A DNA stretch of 64,000 bases from JAQAZP01 sp965531145 (GTDB taxonomy: Bacteria; Acidobacteriota; JAQAZP01), in the NCBI GenBank assembly GCA_965531145.1, contig CBESOE010000003.1, forward strand, positions 35,207 through 99,206, given 5' to 3'. The notes beneath the pieces are model-generated. The model ran no database searches and had not been told where the DNA came from. It was given only the letters and a program-made list of their open reading frames with translations. Both the position numbers and the translations under genes were made by a program. Shown here piece by piece: positions 1-8,520 of the stretch (position 1 is the first letter of the stretch; every line of letters begins with the position of its first letter).

Positions 1-1010
1 CGCTGCTGGCGGCCCTGATGACCGGTGAGGCCGGCAACCGCCTGCGGCTGCGGCAGCCGCTGATCACCCTGGGGGCGATCATCGCCGCCACGGCGGCCTG
101 GACCCTCTTCCGCTACTTTTACTTCGACGGCCAGCTGCTGCCCAACACCTATTACGCCAAATTTGGCGGGTTTGCCGGACGGTCGTGGTTCGACTACCTG
201 GCCTCTTTCTTCGGCAGGTACGGCCTGTTCCTCGTGCCGCTGACCGCTGGTCTGGCGGCCCTGCTGCGTACCGGCCGCCGCACCGCTCCGCTCTGGCCGG
301 CAGCGTCCCTGGTGCTGGTCCACCTGGCCTCCTTCATCTTCACCGGCTCGGACTGGATGCCCGGCTTCCGCCTGCTGGCCCCCACGGTGCCGGCCATGGC
401 CGCCCTGGAATCGCTGGGCGCCCTGGCCCTGCTGGCCCTGCTCTTCCGCCGCCATCCGGCGACGGCGGTGCGCACCTGGGCCGGTTACCTGGCCCTGGGC
501 CTGTTGCTGGCCGGGCAACTGCAGGCATGGCCGCCGCGCACTGAACTGCGCAATGACCTGGCCGTCCGCGAGGCCGGTTACCGCGAAGGCCACCTGGCCC
601 TGGCCCGCTGGCTGTGCGGTGAGGGCCCGGTTCCATCCGGAGCCACGGTGGCCCTGATGGACATCGGCCTGTTGGGCTTCCTCAATCCCGATCTGCGGAT
701 TCTGGACATCAGCGGGCTCACCGACCGGGTCATCGCCCGCAGCCCCGGAGGCTTCCTGCACAAGGAATACGACCCGGCCTACATTCTCGATCAGCGCCCG
801 GAGGTGGTGGTGATCACCATGGTGGGCCCTCTGGGACTGGCTGGACCCATCGATCCCGGACGCCTGGAACCGGGCACCGTGGCCGACCGGCGGCTCTTCG
901 CCCACCCGATGTTCCAGAACGGATACCGATTCCAGAAGCTCTTCAATCACCGGCACCCCTCCGTCACCTACGCCCTGGCGATCTACCTGCGCTCCGACCT
1001 GGCGTCGTGA
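1..1010 (+). CDS. Membrane glycosyltransferase (GT-C type), C-terminal part
   Basis: The reading frame is open at the left edge, so the N-terminus lies outside the window; the first internal ATG is at 18. The visible ~335 residues have several hydrophobic helices, then a soluble tail. The segments LPNTYYAKFG and GSDWMPGFRLLAP, and the later DISGLTDR, resemble the C-terminal half of arabinofuranosyl/mannosyltransferase-like GT-C proteins that move sugars from polyprenyl-phosphate donors outside the cytoplasmic membrane. The catalytic N-terminal loop is not visible, so donor and acceptor are unknown. A family-level call only; GC-rich codon use matches its neighbours. Confidence 0.6.
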   Translation, partial: LLAALMTGEAGNRLRLRQPLITLGAIIAATAAWTLFRYFYFDGQLLPNTYYAKFGGFAGRSWFDYLASFFGRYGLFLVPLTAGLAALLRTGRRTAPLWPAASLVLVHLASFIFTGSDWMPGFRLLAPTVPAMAALESLGALALLALLFRRHPATAVRTWAGYLALGLLLAGQLQAWPPRTELRNDLAVREAGYREGHLALARWLCGEGPVPSGATVALMDIGLLGFLNPDLRILDISGLTDRVIARSPGGFLHKEYDPAYILDQRPEVVVITMVGPLGLAGPIDPGRLEPGTVADRRLFAHPMFQNGYRFQKLFNHRHPSVTYALAIYLRSDLAS

Positions 1011-1194
1011 ATACTGTTCGGCGACCGGCACCCGGACAGGGTGCGGCAGATTTAATGCGTTTCGCACCATAAATCATGGAACTCATGACCTCACCGGGCG
1101 TTATGGATATTGAATACTATGGTTGAAGGAAATGTCAGCTAACCGGGTCCGGCTGTCATCCATGCCGGCAGAGTTCCAGAAAAAGGAGTTGAGA

Positions 1195-2577
1195 ATGTAT
1201 CTGACCCACATGAACTGGAAACGGTGTCTACGGGCCGGCCGCTGGCCGGTGCTGGCCCTGGCCCTTGTCCTGGGCCTGGCCCAGATCTCCACGGCCCAGG
1301 TGATCATGCGGGTGCAGGGTGACGCACCCATCACTGCCGACCAGCGGGCCGCGGCGGTGGAGGAGGTCTCCACTGCCCTGCTCAAGACCTATGTCTTTCC
1401 CGACACCGCGGAAGAGATGGCGGCTCTGATTGGCCGGAAGTTGAAGGACGGCGCCTATGACGGCATGGACAACGGACCGCGTTTCTGCTCCACCCTCACG
1501 GAGGATCTGCGCTCGATCAGCAAGGACAAGCACCTGCGGGTGATGTACACCGGGCTTCCCGGGGAGGGCGGGGCCGAAGATCCCGACCCGGACGAGGAGG
1601 ATCGTCAGCGGCAGGAACGAATTGAGCAGCAGCGGCGCAGCAATTTCGATTTCCAGAAGCTGGAGATCCTCGAAGGCAACGTGGGCTACCTGCGGTTGAA
1701 CAGTTTCACCGGCACCGAACTCTCCGGGGCCACGGCGGTGGCGGCGATGAACTTCCTCGCCAACTGCGACGCGGTCATCTTTGACCTGCGGGGCAATGGC
1801 GGCGGCAACCCGTCGCTGATCCAGTTGATCACCAGCTATTTCATCGAGGAGCCGACCCACCTCAACTCGTTCTACATCCGTGAGTCGGACACCACCCGCC
1901 AGTTCTGGACCGCCGAGCACGTTGAGGGGCCGAGAATGGCCGGCGTGGACGTCTATGTGCTCACCTCGAGCTACACCTTTTCCGGCGCCGAGGAGTTCAG
2001 CTACAACATGCAGTCCCTGAAACGGGGCACCCTGGTGGGTGAGACCACCGGCGGCGGAGCCCACCCGGTGAACTTTGTCCCCTTCCCCGAAATCGGGATT
2101 TCCATGTCCCTGCCCTTTGGCCGGGCGGTGAACCCGGTCACCGGCACCAACTGGGAGGGCACCGGCGTGGTGCCGGACATCGCCGTGCCGGCGGACAAGG
2201 CCCTGGATACAGCTCACATGGAGGCGCTGGAAAAGCTGTCAGAGAAGGCGGACAGCCCGCAACGCAAAGATGAGCTGGCCCGGGCCGGACGGATCATCAA
2301 GGCCCGCATCGACCCGGTGGTCTTTGACGAGGCGGCCATGGCCGAGTATGCCGGCAGCTACGGTGACCGGAAGATCTTCGTCGAAGACGGCAAGCTGCTC
2401 TACCGGCGGGGCGAGATGCCGCAGCGGGAACTGATCGCCCTGGGCGATGACCAGTTCATCTTCGAGGGGGTGGCCGATTTCGTACTGCAGATCGAACGCA
2501 ACGAGGCGGGACAGATCACCGCGGCCACCGGTATCTACGGCAACAGCCAGCGGGACGTCAGCCCGCGGGACGAATGA
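1195..2577 (+). CDS. S41 family peptidase (C-terminal processing protease / IRBP-like)
   Basis: The product is 460 residues. I chose ATG 1195 over an in-frame ATG at 1123 because AGGAG lies 6 bases upstream and the protein then begins with a signal peptide (basic residues, hydrophobic core, cleavage near STAQV). S41 hallmarks are present: GYLRLNSF, VIFDLRGNGGG, and the nucleophile region YTFSGAEEF with Ser near residue 263, followed by LKRGTLVGETTGGG, which should supply the general-base Lys. No PDZ domain is evident, so it resembles the short IRBP/tricorn-core type rather than CtpA. A beta-rich C-terminal region of about 100 residues follows. Likely a periplasmic or secreted serine protease; substrate unknown. 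It stands alone, followed by a structured repeat element. Confidence 0.85.
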   Translation: MYLTHMNWKRCLRAGRWPVLALALVLGLAQISTAQVIMRVQGDAPITADQRAAAVEEVSTALLKTYVFPDTAEEMAALIGRKLKDGAYDGMDNGPRFCSTLTEDLRSISKDKHLRVMYTGLPGEGGAEDPDPDEEDRQRQERIEQQRRSNFDFQKLEILEGNVGYLRLNSFTGTELSGATAVAAMNFLANCDAVIFDLRGNGGGNPSLIQLITSYFIEEPTHLNSFYIRESDTTRQFWTAEHVEGPRMAGVDVYVLTSSYTFSGAEEFSYNMQSLKRGTLVGETTGGGAHPVNFVPFPEIGISMSLPFGRAVNPVTGTNWEGTGVVPDIAVPADKALDTAHMEALEKLSEKADSPQRKDELARAGRIIKARIDPVVFDEAAMAEYAGSYGDRKIFVEDGKLLYRRGEMPQRELIALGDDQFIFEGVADFVLQIERNEAGQITAATGIYGNSQRDVSPRDE

Positions 2578-2609
2578 TAGACACGAAGCAGGTCATCATA
2601 TAGAGCGAA

Positions 2610-2729
2610 AAACTTCAGATGTGGTTCGAGAGCGAGGCGACGGCCGACAAAAAAGCAGAGCATACTTTTGTGGTATGTGAGCATTTTGAGGAGGCCGTCA
2701 ACAAAGCTCTCGGGTCTCATATGAAGTTT
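2610..2729. repeat. Dispersed structured element, copy 1
   Basis: An element of about 120 bases with a second copy at 35639-35757. The 24-base ends (2610-2633 and 2706-2729) pair imperfectly. Inside are a second complementary pair, GACGGCC and GGCCGTC, and an apical pair CATAC and GTATG, so the whole folds into one long interrupted stem. The right end overlaps the stop codon of the minus-strand sirtuin gene (TAA at 2728-2730). Short open frames across it are not conserved between copies, so I do not treat it as coding. Confidence 0.7.
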
Positions 2730-3474
2730 ATGGTGGGGGCAGTTCCAGAGCCTCAAACAGTTTATTCATCGCCGTGGTGGCCTTGTCCTGCAGAAAGATG
2801 TCGGTGACCCCCTGCCGGCCGTAGTTCGAGGTCTCGACGTTGATCTCGATGATGGTCGCCCCGTTCTGCTTGGCCAGGCTGGGAATCAGACAGGCCGGCA
2901 TCACTTCGCCGGTGGTGCCCACCAGGATGAAGAGGTCGGCCAGCTCGGTTTCGTGAAAGGACGCCTTGCTCACCTCCTCCGGGATCCCTTCGCCGAAAAA
3001 GATGAAGTCGGGTTTGAGCAGGCCGCCGCAGAGGGGGCAGGTGGGCGGCAGCCTTTGCAGGTCCACCTCCCCCGAGGGACGCTTCTCCCGGCAGGCCAGG
3101 CAGATCATCCGTCCGGCGGTACCGTGGAACTCGTGCACGGTGCGGCTGCCCGCGTCCTGGTGCAGGTTGTCGATGTTCTGGGTGATCACCCCCTGGAGCA
3201 ACCCCAGCCGTTCCAGCTCCGCCAGACCGCGGTGAGCCGCGTTGGGCACGGCGGCACCGAAGAAATCGTAGAAGATCTCGCGGATCACCTTCCAGGAACT
3301 GTCGGGGCTGGCCAGGAAGTGGTCCAGCTGCAGGAGGGCCGGGTCGTAGCGGTTCCAGAGACCGCCTTCACCGCGGAACGGCGGGATACCGCTCTCCACC
3401 GAGATACCGGCCCCGGTGAACCCCACGGCCCGGGTGGCCGCCCTGATCGCCTCCGCTGCCTGCTGGTAGGCCAT
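2728..3474 (-). CDS. Sirtuin (NAD-dependent protein deacylase)
   Basis: The product is 248 residues, starting at the ATG 4 bases after the pgi stop codon, so the two are translationally close. Sirtuin motifs run in order: GAGISVESGIPPFRG (NAD site; the usual Asp of IPDFRG is Pro here), TQNIDNLHQDAG, the catalytic-His segment HEFHGT, two zinc pairs CLAC and CPLC, KPDFIFFGEGIP, VGTTGEVMPA and an INVE loop near the end. It would remove acyl groups from protein lysines using NAD+ in the cytoplasm. Being last in an operon behind pgi suggests, but does not prove, a link to acylation control of central metabolism. The Asp-to-Pro change makes the exact acyl preference uncertain. Confidence 0.88.
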   Translation of the reverse strand: MAYQQAAEAIRAATRAVGFTGAGISVESGIPPFRGEGGLWNRYDPALLQLDHFLASPDSSWKVIREIFYDFFGAAVPNAAHRGLAELERLGLLQGVITQNIDNLHQDAGSRTVHEFHGTAGRMICLACREKRPSGEVDLQRLPPTCPLCGGLLKPDFIFFGEGIPEEVSKASFHETELADLFILVGTTGEVMPACLIPSLAKQNGATIIEINVETSNYGRQGVTDIFLQDKATTAMNKLFEALELPPP

Positions 3475-3478
3475 GCCT

Positions 3479-5068
3479 CTACTCGATGCGGTAGCGGTTC
3501 TGGAACGGGGTGGGCCCCCGCTCAGCACGCACCCCGTAGCGGCCGTTGGCCGCCAGTCCCTCGAGGATGTGGAACACCGTCTCCGGGCTGCTGCCGGAGA
3601 GGGTCTCCCGGGCCAGTTCTTCCACGGAGAGCCAGCGGCCCCGGTTCTCACGCAGAACCACGGCCAGGGCCAGTTGGAGATCCAGGACGCCCTGGGCCGC
3701 CTTCTTCCCCGCTTCCACCCCGGGTTGGTGGTAGGCGTTGATCCCCACCATGGCGGCATAAAAACCCACCGCCCGCTCGAAGAGGGCGATCAGCGAGCCC
3801 AGGCTCTCCGGCGTAACCTCAGACACGGTGACGGTCAGCGAGGCCCGGCCGCGTTCGGCCATGGCCTGGCGCGTCCCGAGCAGGAAACCGGAGAGGTAGT
3901 CACCGCAGGTGATGTCCTCCTCCACGTCCAGCGATCCTCCCTCCCGGTGTTTGAGTACCTGGATAAAGGTGAGGAAGAAGTTGTGGATTCCGTCACGAAG
4001 CTGCTGCACGTAGGCGTGCTGGTCGGTGGAGCCCTTGTTGCCGTAAACCGAGATCCCCTGGTGGACCACCTGGCCCTCCAGGTTCAGCTCCTTGCCCAGG
4101 GATTCCATCACCAGCTGCTGCAGGTAGCGGCTGAACAGGGCCAGGCGGTCCTTGTAGGGGATGACCACCATGTCCTTGAGCCCCCGCCCTTCACCGGAGT
4201 GGTGCCAGGCCAGGGCCAGCAGCAGCGCCGGGTTGAGCCGCACCTCCCGCGACCTGGTCAGCTCGTCCATCTGCCGGGCGCCGGTGAGCAGCTGCTCCAC
4301 CGGGAACCCCTGGAGGGCTGCCGGCAGCAGGCCCACCGCGGACATCACCGAGGTCCTTCCTCCCACCCAGTCCCACATGGGAAAGATGCCGAGGAAGGAG
4401 TTCTCCGCCGCGAAGTCGGCCAGCTTGCTGCCCTGGCCGGTGACCGCCACCGCGTGGGCCCCGAAGTTCAACCCGGCACGGACATAGGCCGCCATCACCT
4501 CCATCATGCCGTTGCGCGTCTCGGCGGTGGAACCCGATTTCGAGATCACCACCACCAGCGTGCGCGCCAGATCGCTGCCGATGCTGTTCAGCTCCCGGTC
4601 CATGCCGTCGGGATCGGTGTTGTCGAAAAAGTGGGCACGGAGCGGATCGTCGGGGCTGCAGAGGGCATCATTCACCAGTTGCGGGCCCAGGGCCGACCCG
4701 CCGATGCCCACCAGCAGGAGCCTGGTGAATTTACCGCCACGCTCCGGGGCGAGGTCGCCGGCATGCACGTGCGAGGCGAACTGGCGGATCTGGGCCACGG
4801 TGGAGCGGATCTCCCTGGTGATGGCCGCCGTGGGGGCCAGTTCCGGCGCCCGCAGCCAGTAATGGCCCACCATCCGCTTCTCGTCGGGGTTGGCTTTGGC
4901 GCCGCCCTCCAACGCCGCCATCTGCTCCAGGGCCGCTTCGATGGCCGGTTCCATTCGCGAAATGAACCCCTCGGAGAATCCCATCCGGCTGTAATCTATG
5001 CGGAAGCCGGTCTCGTCATCCCACCAGCACTGCTCCTTGAACTTCTTCCAGGAAACGCTTTTCGCCAT
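3479..5068 (-). CDS. pgi: Glucose-6-phosphate isomerase
   Basis: Interconverts glucose-6-phosphate and fructose-6-phosphate. About 529 residues. The start at 5068 (MAKSVSWKKF) is preferred over the ATG at 5089 because GGGAGGA is well placed before it; the upstream sulfatase-fold stop overlaps the 5089 ATG as TGATG. PGI motifs visible: LLLVGIGGSALGPQ, the phosphate-binding ISKSGSTAET, MWDWVGGRTSVMSAVGL, and QHAYVQQLRDG with the catalytic His region, then GKKAAQGVLDLQ. After the SIS fold there is an extra tail of ~65 residues (from about LAVVLRENRGRWLS) that looks like a winged-helix domain. It lies in a minus-strand operon with a sulfatase-fold lipoprotein and a sirtuin. Confidence 0.95.
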   Translation of the reverse strand: MAKSVSWKKFKEQCWWDDETGFRIDYSRMGFSEGFISRMEPAIEAALEQMAALEGGAKANPDEKRMVGHYWLRAPELAPTAAITREIRSTVAQIRQFASHVHAGDLAPERGGKFTRLLLVGIGGSALGPQLVNDALCSPDDPLRAHFFDNTDPDGMDRELNSIGSDLARTLVVVISKSGSTAETRNGMMEVMAAYVRAGLNFGAHAVAVTGQGSKLADFAAENSFLGIFPMWDWVGGRTSVMSAVGLLPAALQGFPVEQLLTGARQMDELTRSREVRLNPALLLALAWHHSGEGRGLKDMVVIPYKDRLALFSRYLQQLVMESLGKELNLEGQVVHQGISVYGNKGSTDQHAYVQQLRDGIHNFFLTFIQVLKHREGGSLDVEEDITCGDYLSGFLLGTRQAMAERGRASLTVTVSEVTPESLGSLIALFERAVGFYAAMVGINAYHQPGVEAGKKAAQGVLDLQLALAVVLRENRGRWLSVEELARETLSGSSPETVFHILEGLAANGRYGVRAERGPTPFQNRYRIE

Positions 5069-5085
5069 CTTCCATCCTCCCGGCA

Positions 5086-6546
5086 TCACTCCACATACCC
5101 CAGGGCCTGAAGCTCTTCCACCATCCGTCCCTGGAGGGCCAACCGTTCACCGGACCAGTGCCGACGGCCGGCACAGTCCGCCAGGTGCTGCTGCAGTCGC
5201 CGGCGCATCTCGGTAATCCGGCCCCGCTCCCTGGCCGCCAGGTTGACCTGCTCCATGGGATCGTGCCCCAGATGGTACAATTCTTCGAGCCCGTCTGCCA
5301 GCCCCACGATATATTTCCAGTCTCCGGAGACGATGGCCTTGCGCTCGGTGCCGTAGGCGATGGACTCACCAGAGGCGTCACGGCCCTCGGTGGCCGCCTC
5401 CCCGCCGCCATCCCAGAACGGGCGCAGGGAACGGCCCTCCATGGTGGCGGGCCGCGGTACACCGGCCAGGTCGAGCAGTGTGGGAGCGAGATCCACTGAG
5501 CGGCCCCGGCTTCGGGCCACCGTTCCCGCGGGCAGGGCGGGGCCGGCAATGATCAGCGGGACCCGCAGCAATTCCTGGTACTGGCTCTGTCCGTGGCCGA
5601 TGCCCCAGGTGCCGCGCGGGTCGTTGTAACGCTCGCGCTCCATCACCGAGTGATCCCAGAATTCCTCACCGTGATCCGACACCACCGCCAGCACCGTGCT
5701 GCCGGTGGACAGGGCGGCGCCCGGGGGCCGCAGCTGCCGAACGAGCCGTCCCAGCTGGTGGTCGGTGAAGGCCACGGCCGCGTCGTAAAAGGCGATTTTC
5801 ATCCGGCAGAGCCGGGCCTGATCCGGACCGCTTCGCGGGTCGACACTGGTCATCCCCTTCCAGCCCGAGGGATCAATCCCCGGCGGCAGGGCACCGAGGA
5901 TCGGTTCCAGGGGTGGATAGTTCTCCGGCCGGGGAAAGTGGGGATGGTGCGGGTCGTTGAGGTGCAGGTAGAGGAAGAAGGGTTCGGCGGGATCGCTGTC
6001 CAGCCACTGGACCACCTCCTCGATCACCGCGTCGGCCTGGCCGCTCTCCTCCGGGTAATGGCGGTAGAGATAGTGGTCGAAACCCCGTTCGATTCCCGAC
6101 CCGGAGGCGAGCCAGGGATTGGTGACCCAGGCGCGGGTCGGGTAACCGGCCTGTTGAAAGGCGGTGGCCAGGGTGGTGACCCGCTGGTCGATGCCGCGGA
6201 TGCCGATGGGTGTGTCGATGGTCCGCGGGCCCTCGTCCCAGATGGCGGCGCCGTGCACCGAGGGCCAGGTGGAGGTCATCAGCGAGACCACCGAGGGCAG
6301 GGTCCAGGGCGCCGCACTCACCAGCTGGTCAAAGCGCACCCCCTGGCCGGCCAGATCGTCAAGGTTGGGGCTGGTGGGGCCGCCGTATCCGTAGCAGCCC
6401 AGGTGGTCGGCACGGAGGGTGTCCACCACCACCAGTATCACCGAGGGACGGTCCGCGTCCGCCACTCCCCCGCCGCCGCAGGCCGTTGCCAGCAGGCCCA
6501 GCGTCAGGGCGAGTGCCAGAACCCCCGTCGTGTGTCGTCGCTCCAT
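5086..6546 (-). CDS. Sulfatase-fold lipoprotein (alkaline phosphatase superfamily)
   Basis: The product is 486 residues. Start MERRHTTG is chosen because AAGGAG sits 5 bases upstream; an in-frame ATG lies at 6561. The lipobox LLATACGG gives a lipoprotein signal. The fold is that of sulfatases and phosphotransferases: VILVVVDTLRADHLGCYG binds metal, AVVSDHGEEFWDH is the second metal site, and GIGHGQSQYQELLRVPL follows. The nucleophile position reads WTLPSVVSLMT, with Thr where classical sulfatases have the formylglycine Cys or Ser. It may therefore be a phospho- or alkyl-sulfohydrolase, or a transferase with a Thr nucleophile, rather than an FGE-matured sulfatase. It acts outside the inner membrane. 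It lies between a DUF2723 gene (29-base gap) and pgi. Confidence 0.82.
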   Translation of the reverse strand: MERRHTTGVLALALTLGLLATACGGGGVADADRPSVILVVVDTLRADHLGCYGYGGPTSPNLDDLAGQGVRFDQLVSAAPWTLPSVVSLMTSTWPSVHGAAIWDEGPRTIDTPIGIRGIDQRVTTLATAFQQAGYPTRAWVTNPWLASGSGIERGFDHYLYRHYPEESGQADAVIEEVVQWLDSDPAEPFFLYLHLNDPHHPHFPRPENYPPLEPILGALPPGIDPSGWKGMTSVDPRSGPDQARLCRMKIAFYDAAVAFTDHQLGRLVRQLRPPGAALSTGSTVLAVVSDHGEEFWDHSVMERERYNDPRGTWGIGHGQSQYQELLRVPLIIAGPALPAGTVARSRGRSVDLAPTLLDLAGVPRPATMEGRSLRPFWDGGGEAATEGRDASGESIAYGTERKAIVSGDWKYIVGLADGLEELYHLGHDPMEQVNLAARERGRITEMRRRLQQHLADCAGRRHWSGERLALQGRMVEELQALGYVE

Positions 6547-6575
6547 GCTCGCTCCTTGCATTCGTCTCCCGGTGA

Positions 6576-8399
6576 TCAGTGACCGGGGTAAGGCGTCCCC
6601 GGCGGGTGGACGGCTCCCGCCCGCTCCACCAGTTGCCGGGTCCGACCGGTCTCCCCCCGGTCTGCAGAATGGCGGCCGGCCCAGTAGAGCATCTCACCGT
6701 GCAGCCACCGGACCTTCCGCCCGGCCAGGTCGTCCGCGCCATAGACCCACCGCTCCCCCTCGCGGATGGCGATCTCCGCCGGTGCCGGTGTCGGGCTCCC
6801 CGGGGGCAGCAGCCGGAAACTGAGCCCGCGGGGCACCGGTGTCCACCCGGCGCCCACACCGTTCTCCATGGGGATGATGATGTGTACCGGCGCCCCCCCG
6901 GCCCCGGCAGCGGCGATCAGCCCGTTGAAAAAGGCGACAAAGGTCTGCTGGATGGTCCCCGGATCGTAGGGCCGGTCCTCCTCGAACAGGGCCAGCTGCC
7001 GTAGAAAGGCCAGTTTCTGCTGCTCTGTGACAGCGATGAGGTCGGGGATCTCGCGCTGGAGGTAGTCCATATACCATGAGCGGCGGACCAGGTTGACGTC
7101 CACCACCCGCAGGTCCGGGCGGTAGCCGAGGACGTGACGATAGTAGAGCCAGGGAGAGTAGAACTGCCACTCCCGGGTCAGCAGCAGCGTTCCCGGAGCC
7201 AGCGGGTCGCAGATTTCGCGGACCAGCATCTGCGCCCGGTTGTCGCTGCTGCGGTCGCACTCCTCCCAGTGCAGCCAGAGAACCGTTGCCGGCAGCAGGA
7301 CCAGGCAGACGGCCAGACCGAGCTGCAGGTGCCGCTGCCGCGCCCGCCGCAACAGGTCGCCGGCCCCGGCGGCCAGCAGCAGGGCCCCGGTGTAGAAGGT
7401 CACCATGTAGTAGGCTTCCTTGTCCTCGTTGATCTCGTAAGCCAGGGCGTAGAAAACGTTGAACAGCACCAGCAGGAGCAGGGTGGTGAGCAGCCGCCGG
7501 CTGCCGGGCCGGCGCAACACGGCAATGCCCCAGAGGGCGGTGAGGAAGGCCACCGGGGTGCCCTGGAAAAACGCGTGGCGGCCGATTCGCAGCAGTTCGG
7601 CCCAGATCACGGCCGCTGTTGAGGAGAAGAGGTTCCCCTGATACTGCTTGCCGCTGACGTGGCGCAGGAAACGGGTCAGGCTGGTGGCATCGCCCCAGTT
7701 GAACTGTGGTCCGAGCCCGGCGAATAACGCGATGGTGGCATAGAGCAGGCCGGCCACCACCGCCACCAGCGCCGCGGGCCGGACCAGCCGACGCCAGTTC
7801 CCCGGCGCGGCGGTCCACGGACGTTCCTGCCGGCCCGCTGTGAGGGCGGCGAAGATGAAGGCCGGTGCGGTGAGCGCCACGGTGCCCAGGTGGACGGACA
7901 GGGCCAGGGCCCAGAAGAGCGCTGCCAGGAGCAGTTCCCTCCGCGGCGGTTCGTCACCCTCCATGGCCCGCAGCAGGAAGTAGAAGGCCGCGGCCAGCAG
8001 GGCCAGGCTCAGGGTGTAGACCTCGGTGAAGGAGGTGAAACCCCAGAGAACAAAGGTGAAGCCGAAGGTCAGCGAGGCGCCGAGAGCGGCCAGGTCCACG
8101 GACCAGGCCCGGCCGCGCCGAATCACCAGCCGGGCCGCCAACCAGACCAGCCAGCAGGCGGCGGCGCCGCAGAGGGCCGAGAAGAGGTTGAGGTTGCGGG
8201 CCGGCTCGGCCAGGGGCAGGCGGGCAAAAACATACCCCGCCAGCACGTAGAGGGGGAACCCCGGCGGGTGGGCCACACCAGGATCCCAGGCGCTGAGGGC
8301 CAGTTCACCGCTGTCGATCAACGTCATCCCCGGCGCCGCGGTCAGCCAGTACACCACCAGGGGAATGAGAAAAGCCGCGGCACCGAACAGACGGGACAT
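6576..8399 (-). CDS. DUF2723 multi-pass membrane protein (TMEM260/GT-C-like)
   Basis: About 607 residues, starting at ATG 8399 with GGAGG 5 bases upstream. The N-terminus has the DUF2723 signature: GMTLIDSGELALSAWDPG followed by VAHPPGFPLYVLAGY. About ten hydrophobic helices fill residues 5-390, and a soluble region with NEDKEAYY and VDVNLVRRSWYM follows. DUF2723 is related to GT-C glycosyltransferases, and its eukaryotic member TMEM260 is an O-mannosyltransferase, so this is probably a polyprenyl-phosphate-dependent sugar transferase. It is the first gene of a minus-strand operon with a sulfatase-fold protein, pgi and a sirtuin. Donor and acceptor cannot be read from sequence. Confidence 0.85.
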   Translation of the reverse strand: MSRLFGAAAFLIPLVVYWLTAAPGMTLIDSGELALSAWDPGVAHPPGFPLYVLAGYVFARLPLAEPARNLNLFSALCGAAACWLVWLAARLVIRRGRAWSVDLAALGASLTFGFTFVLWGFTSFTEVYTLSLALLAAAFYFLLRAMEGDEPPRRELLLAALFWALALSVHLGTVALTAPAFIFAALTAGRQERPWTAAPGNWRRLVRPAALVAVVAGLLYATIALFAGLGPQFNWGDATSLTRFLRHVSGKQYQGNLFSSTAAVIWAELLRIGRHAFFQGTPVAFLTALWGIAVLRRPGSRRLLTTLLLLVLFNVFYALAYEINEDKEAYYMVTFYTGALLLAAGAGDLLRRARQRHLQLGLAVCLVLLPATVLWLHWEECDRSSDNRAQMLVREICDPLAPGTLLLTREWQFYSPWLYYRHVLGYRPDLRVVDVNLVRRSWYMDYLQREIPDLIAVTEQQKLAFLRQLALFEEDRPYDPGTIQQTFVAFFNGLIAAAGAGGAPVHIIIPMENGVGAGWTPVPRGLSFRLLPPGSPTPAPAEIAIREGERWVYGADDLAGRKVRWLHGEMLYWAGRHSADRGETGRTRQLVERAGAVHPPGTPYPGH

Positions 8400-8456
8400 G
8401 AACACCTCCGGGTGAACAGGATCGTTCCCGCAATTATAAGGAATGTGCGTTTAATT

Positions 8457-8517
8457 AGTAACCTGTCCCCAAATTAAGGTGTTAACCATTAATCTGTTAA
8501 TTTGGGGACAGGTAACT
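8457..8517. repeat. GGGGACAG inverted repeat
   Basis: Arms of 21 bases at 8457-8477 and 8497-8517 are complementary with a single mismatch and a 19-base loop. The core is GGGGACAGGTAAC. The element ends 4 bases before the stop codon of the HD-GYP gene. The same core recurs at 14046-14132 and 25959-26215. It lies between the start of the DUF2723 gene and the end of the HD-GYP gene and could end HD-GYP transcription, though no long T-run follows. Confidence 0.75.
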
Positions 8518-8520
8518 TAT

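Noticed and set aside
1228..2217. Long antisense open frames across GC-rich genes (also opposite uvrA, the pgi region and the propeller genes)
   Set aside because: They mirror the codon bias of the real genes, have no recognisable domains or ribosome sites, and lie opposite clear protein families.
2619..2807. Small protein encoded across the 2.6 kb repeat
   Set aside because: The frame is not kept in the second copy, while stem pairing is; structural element rather than gene.
5086..6546. Formylglycine-dependent sulfatase
   Set aside because: The C/S-x-P-x-R motif is absent; the nucleophile position is Thr in WTLPS.
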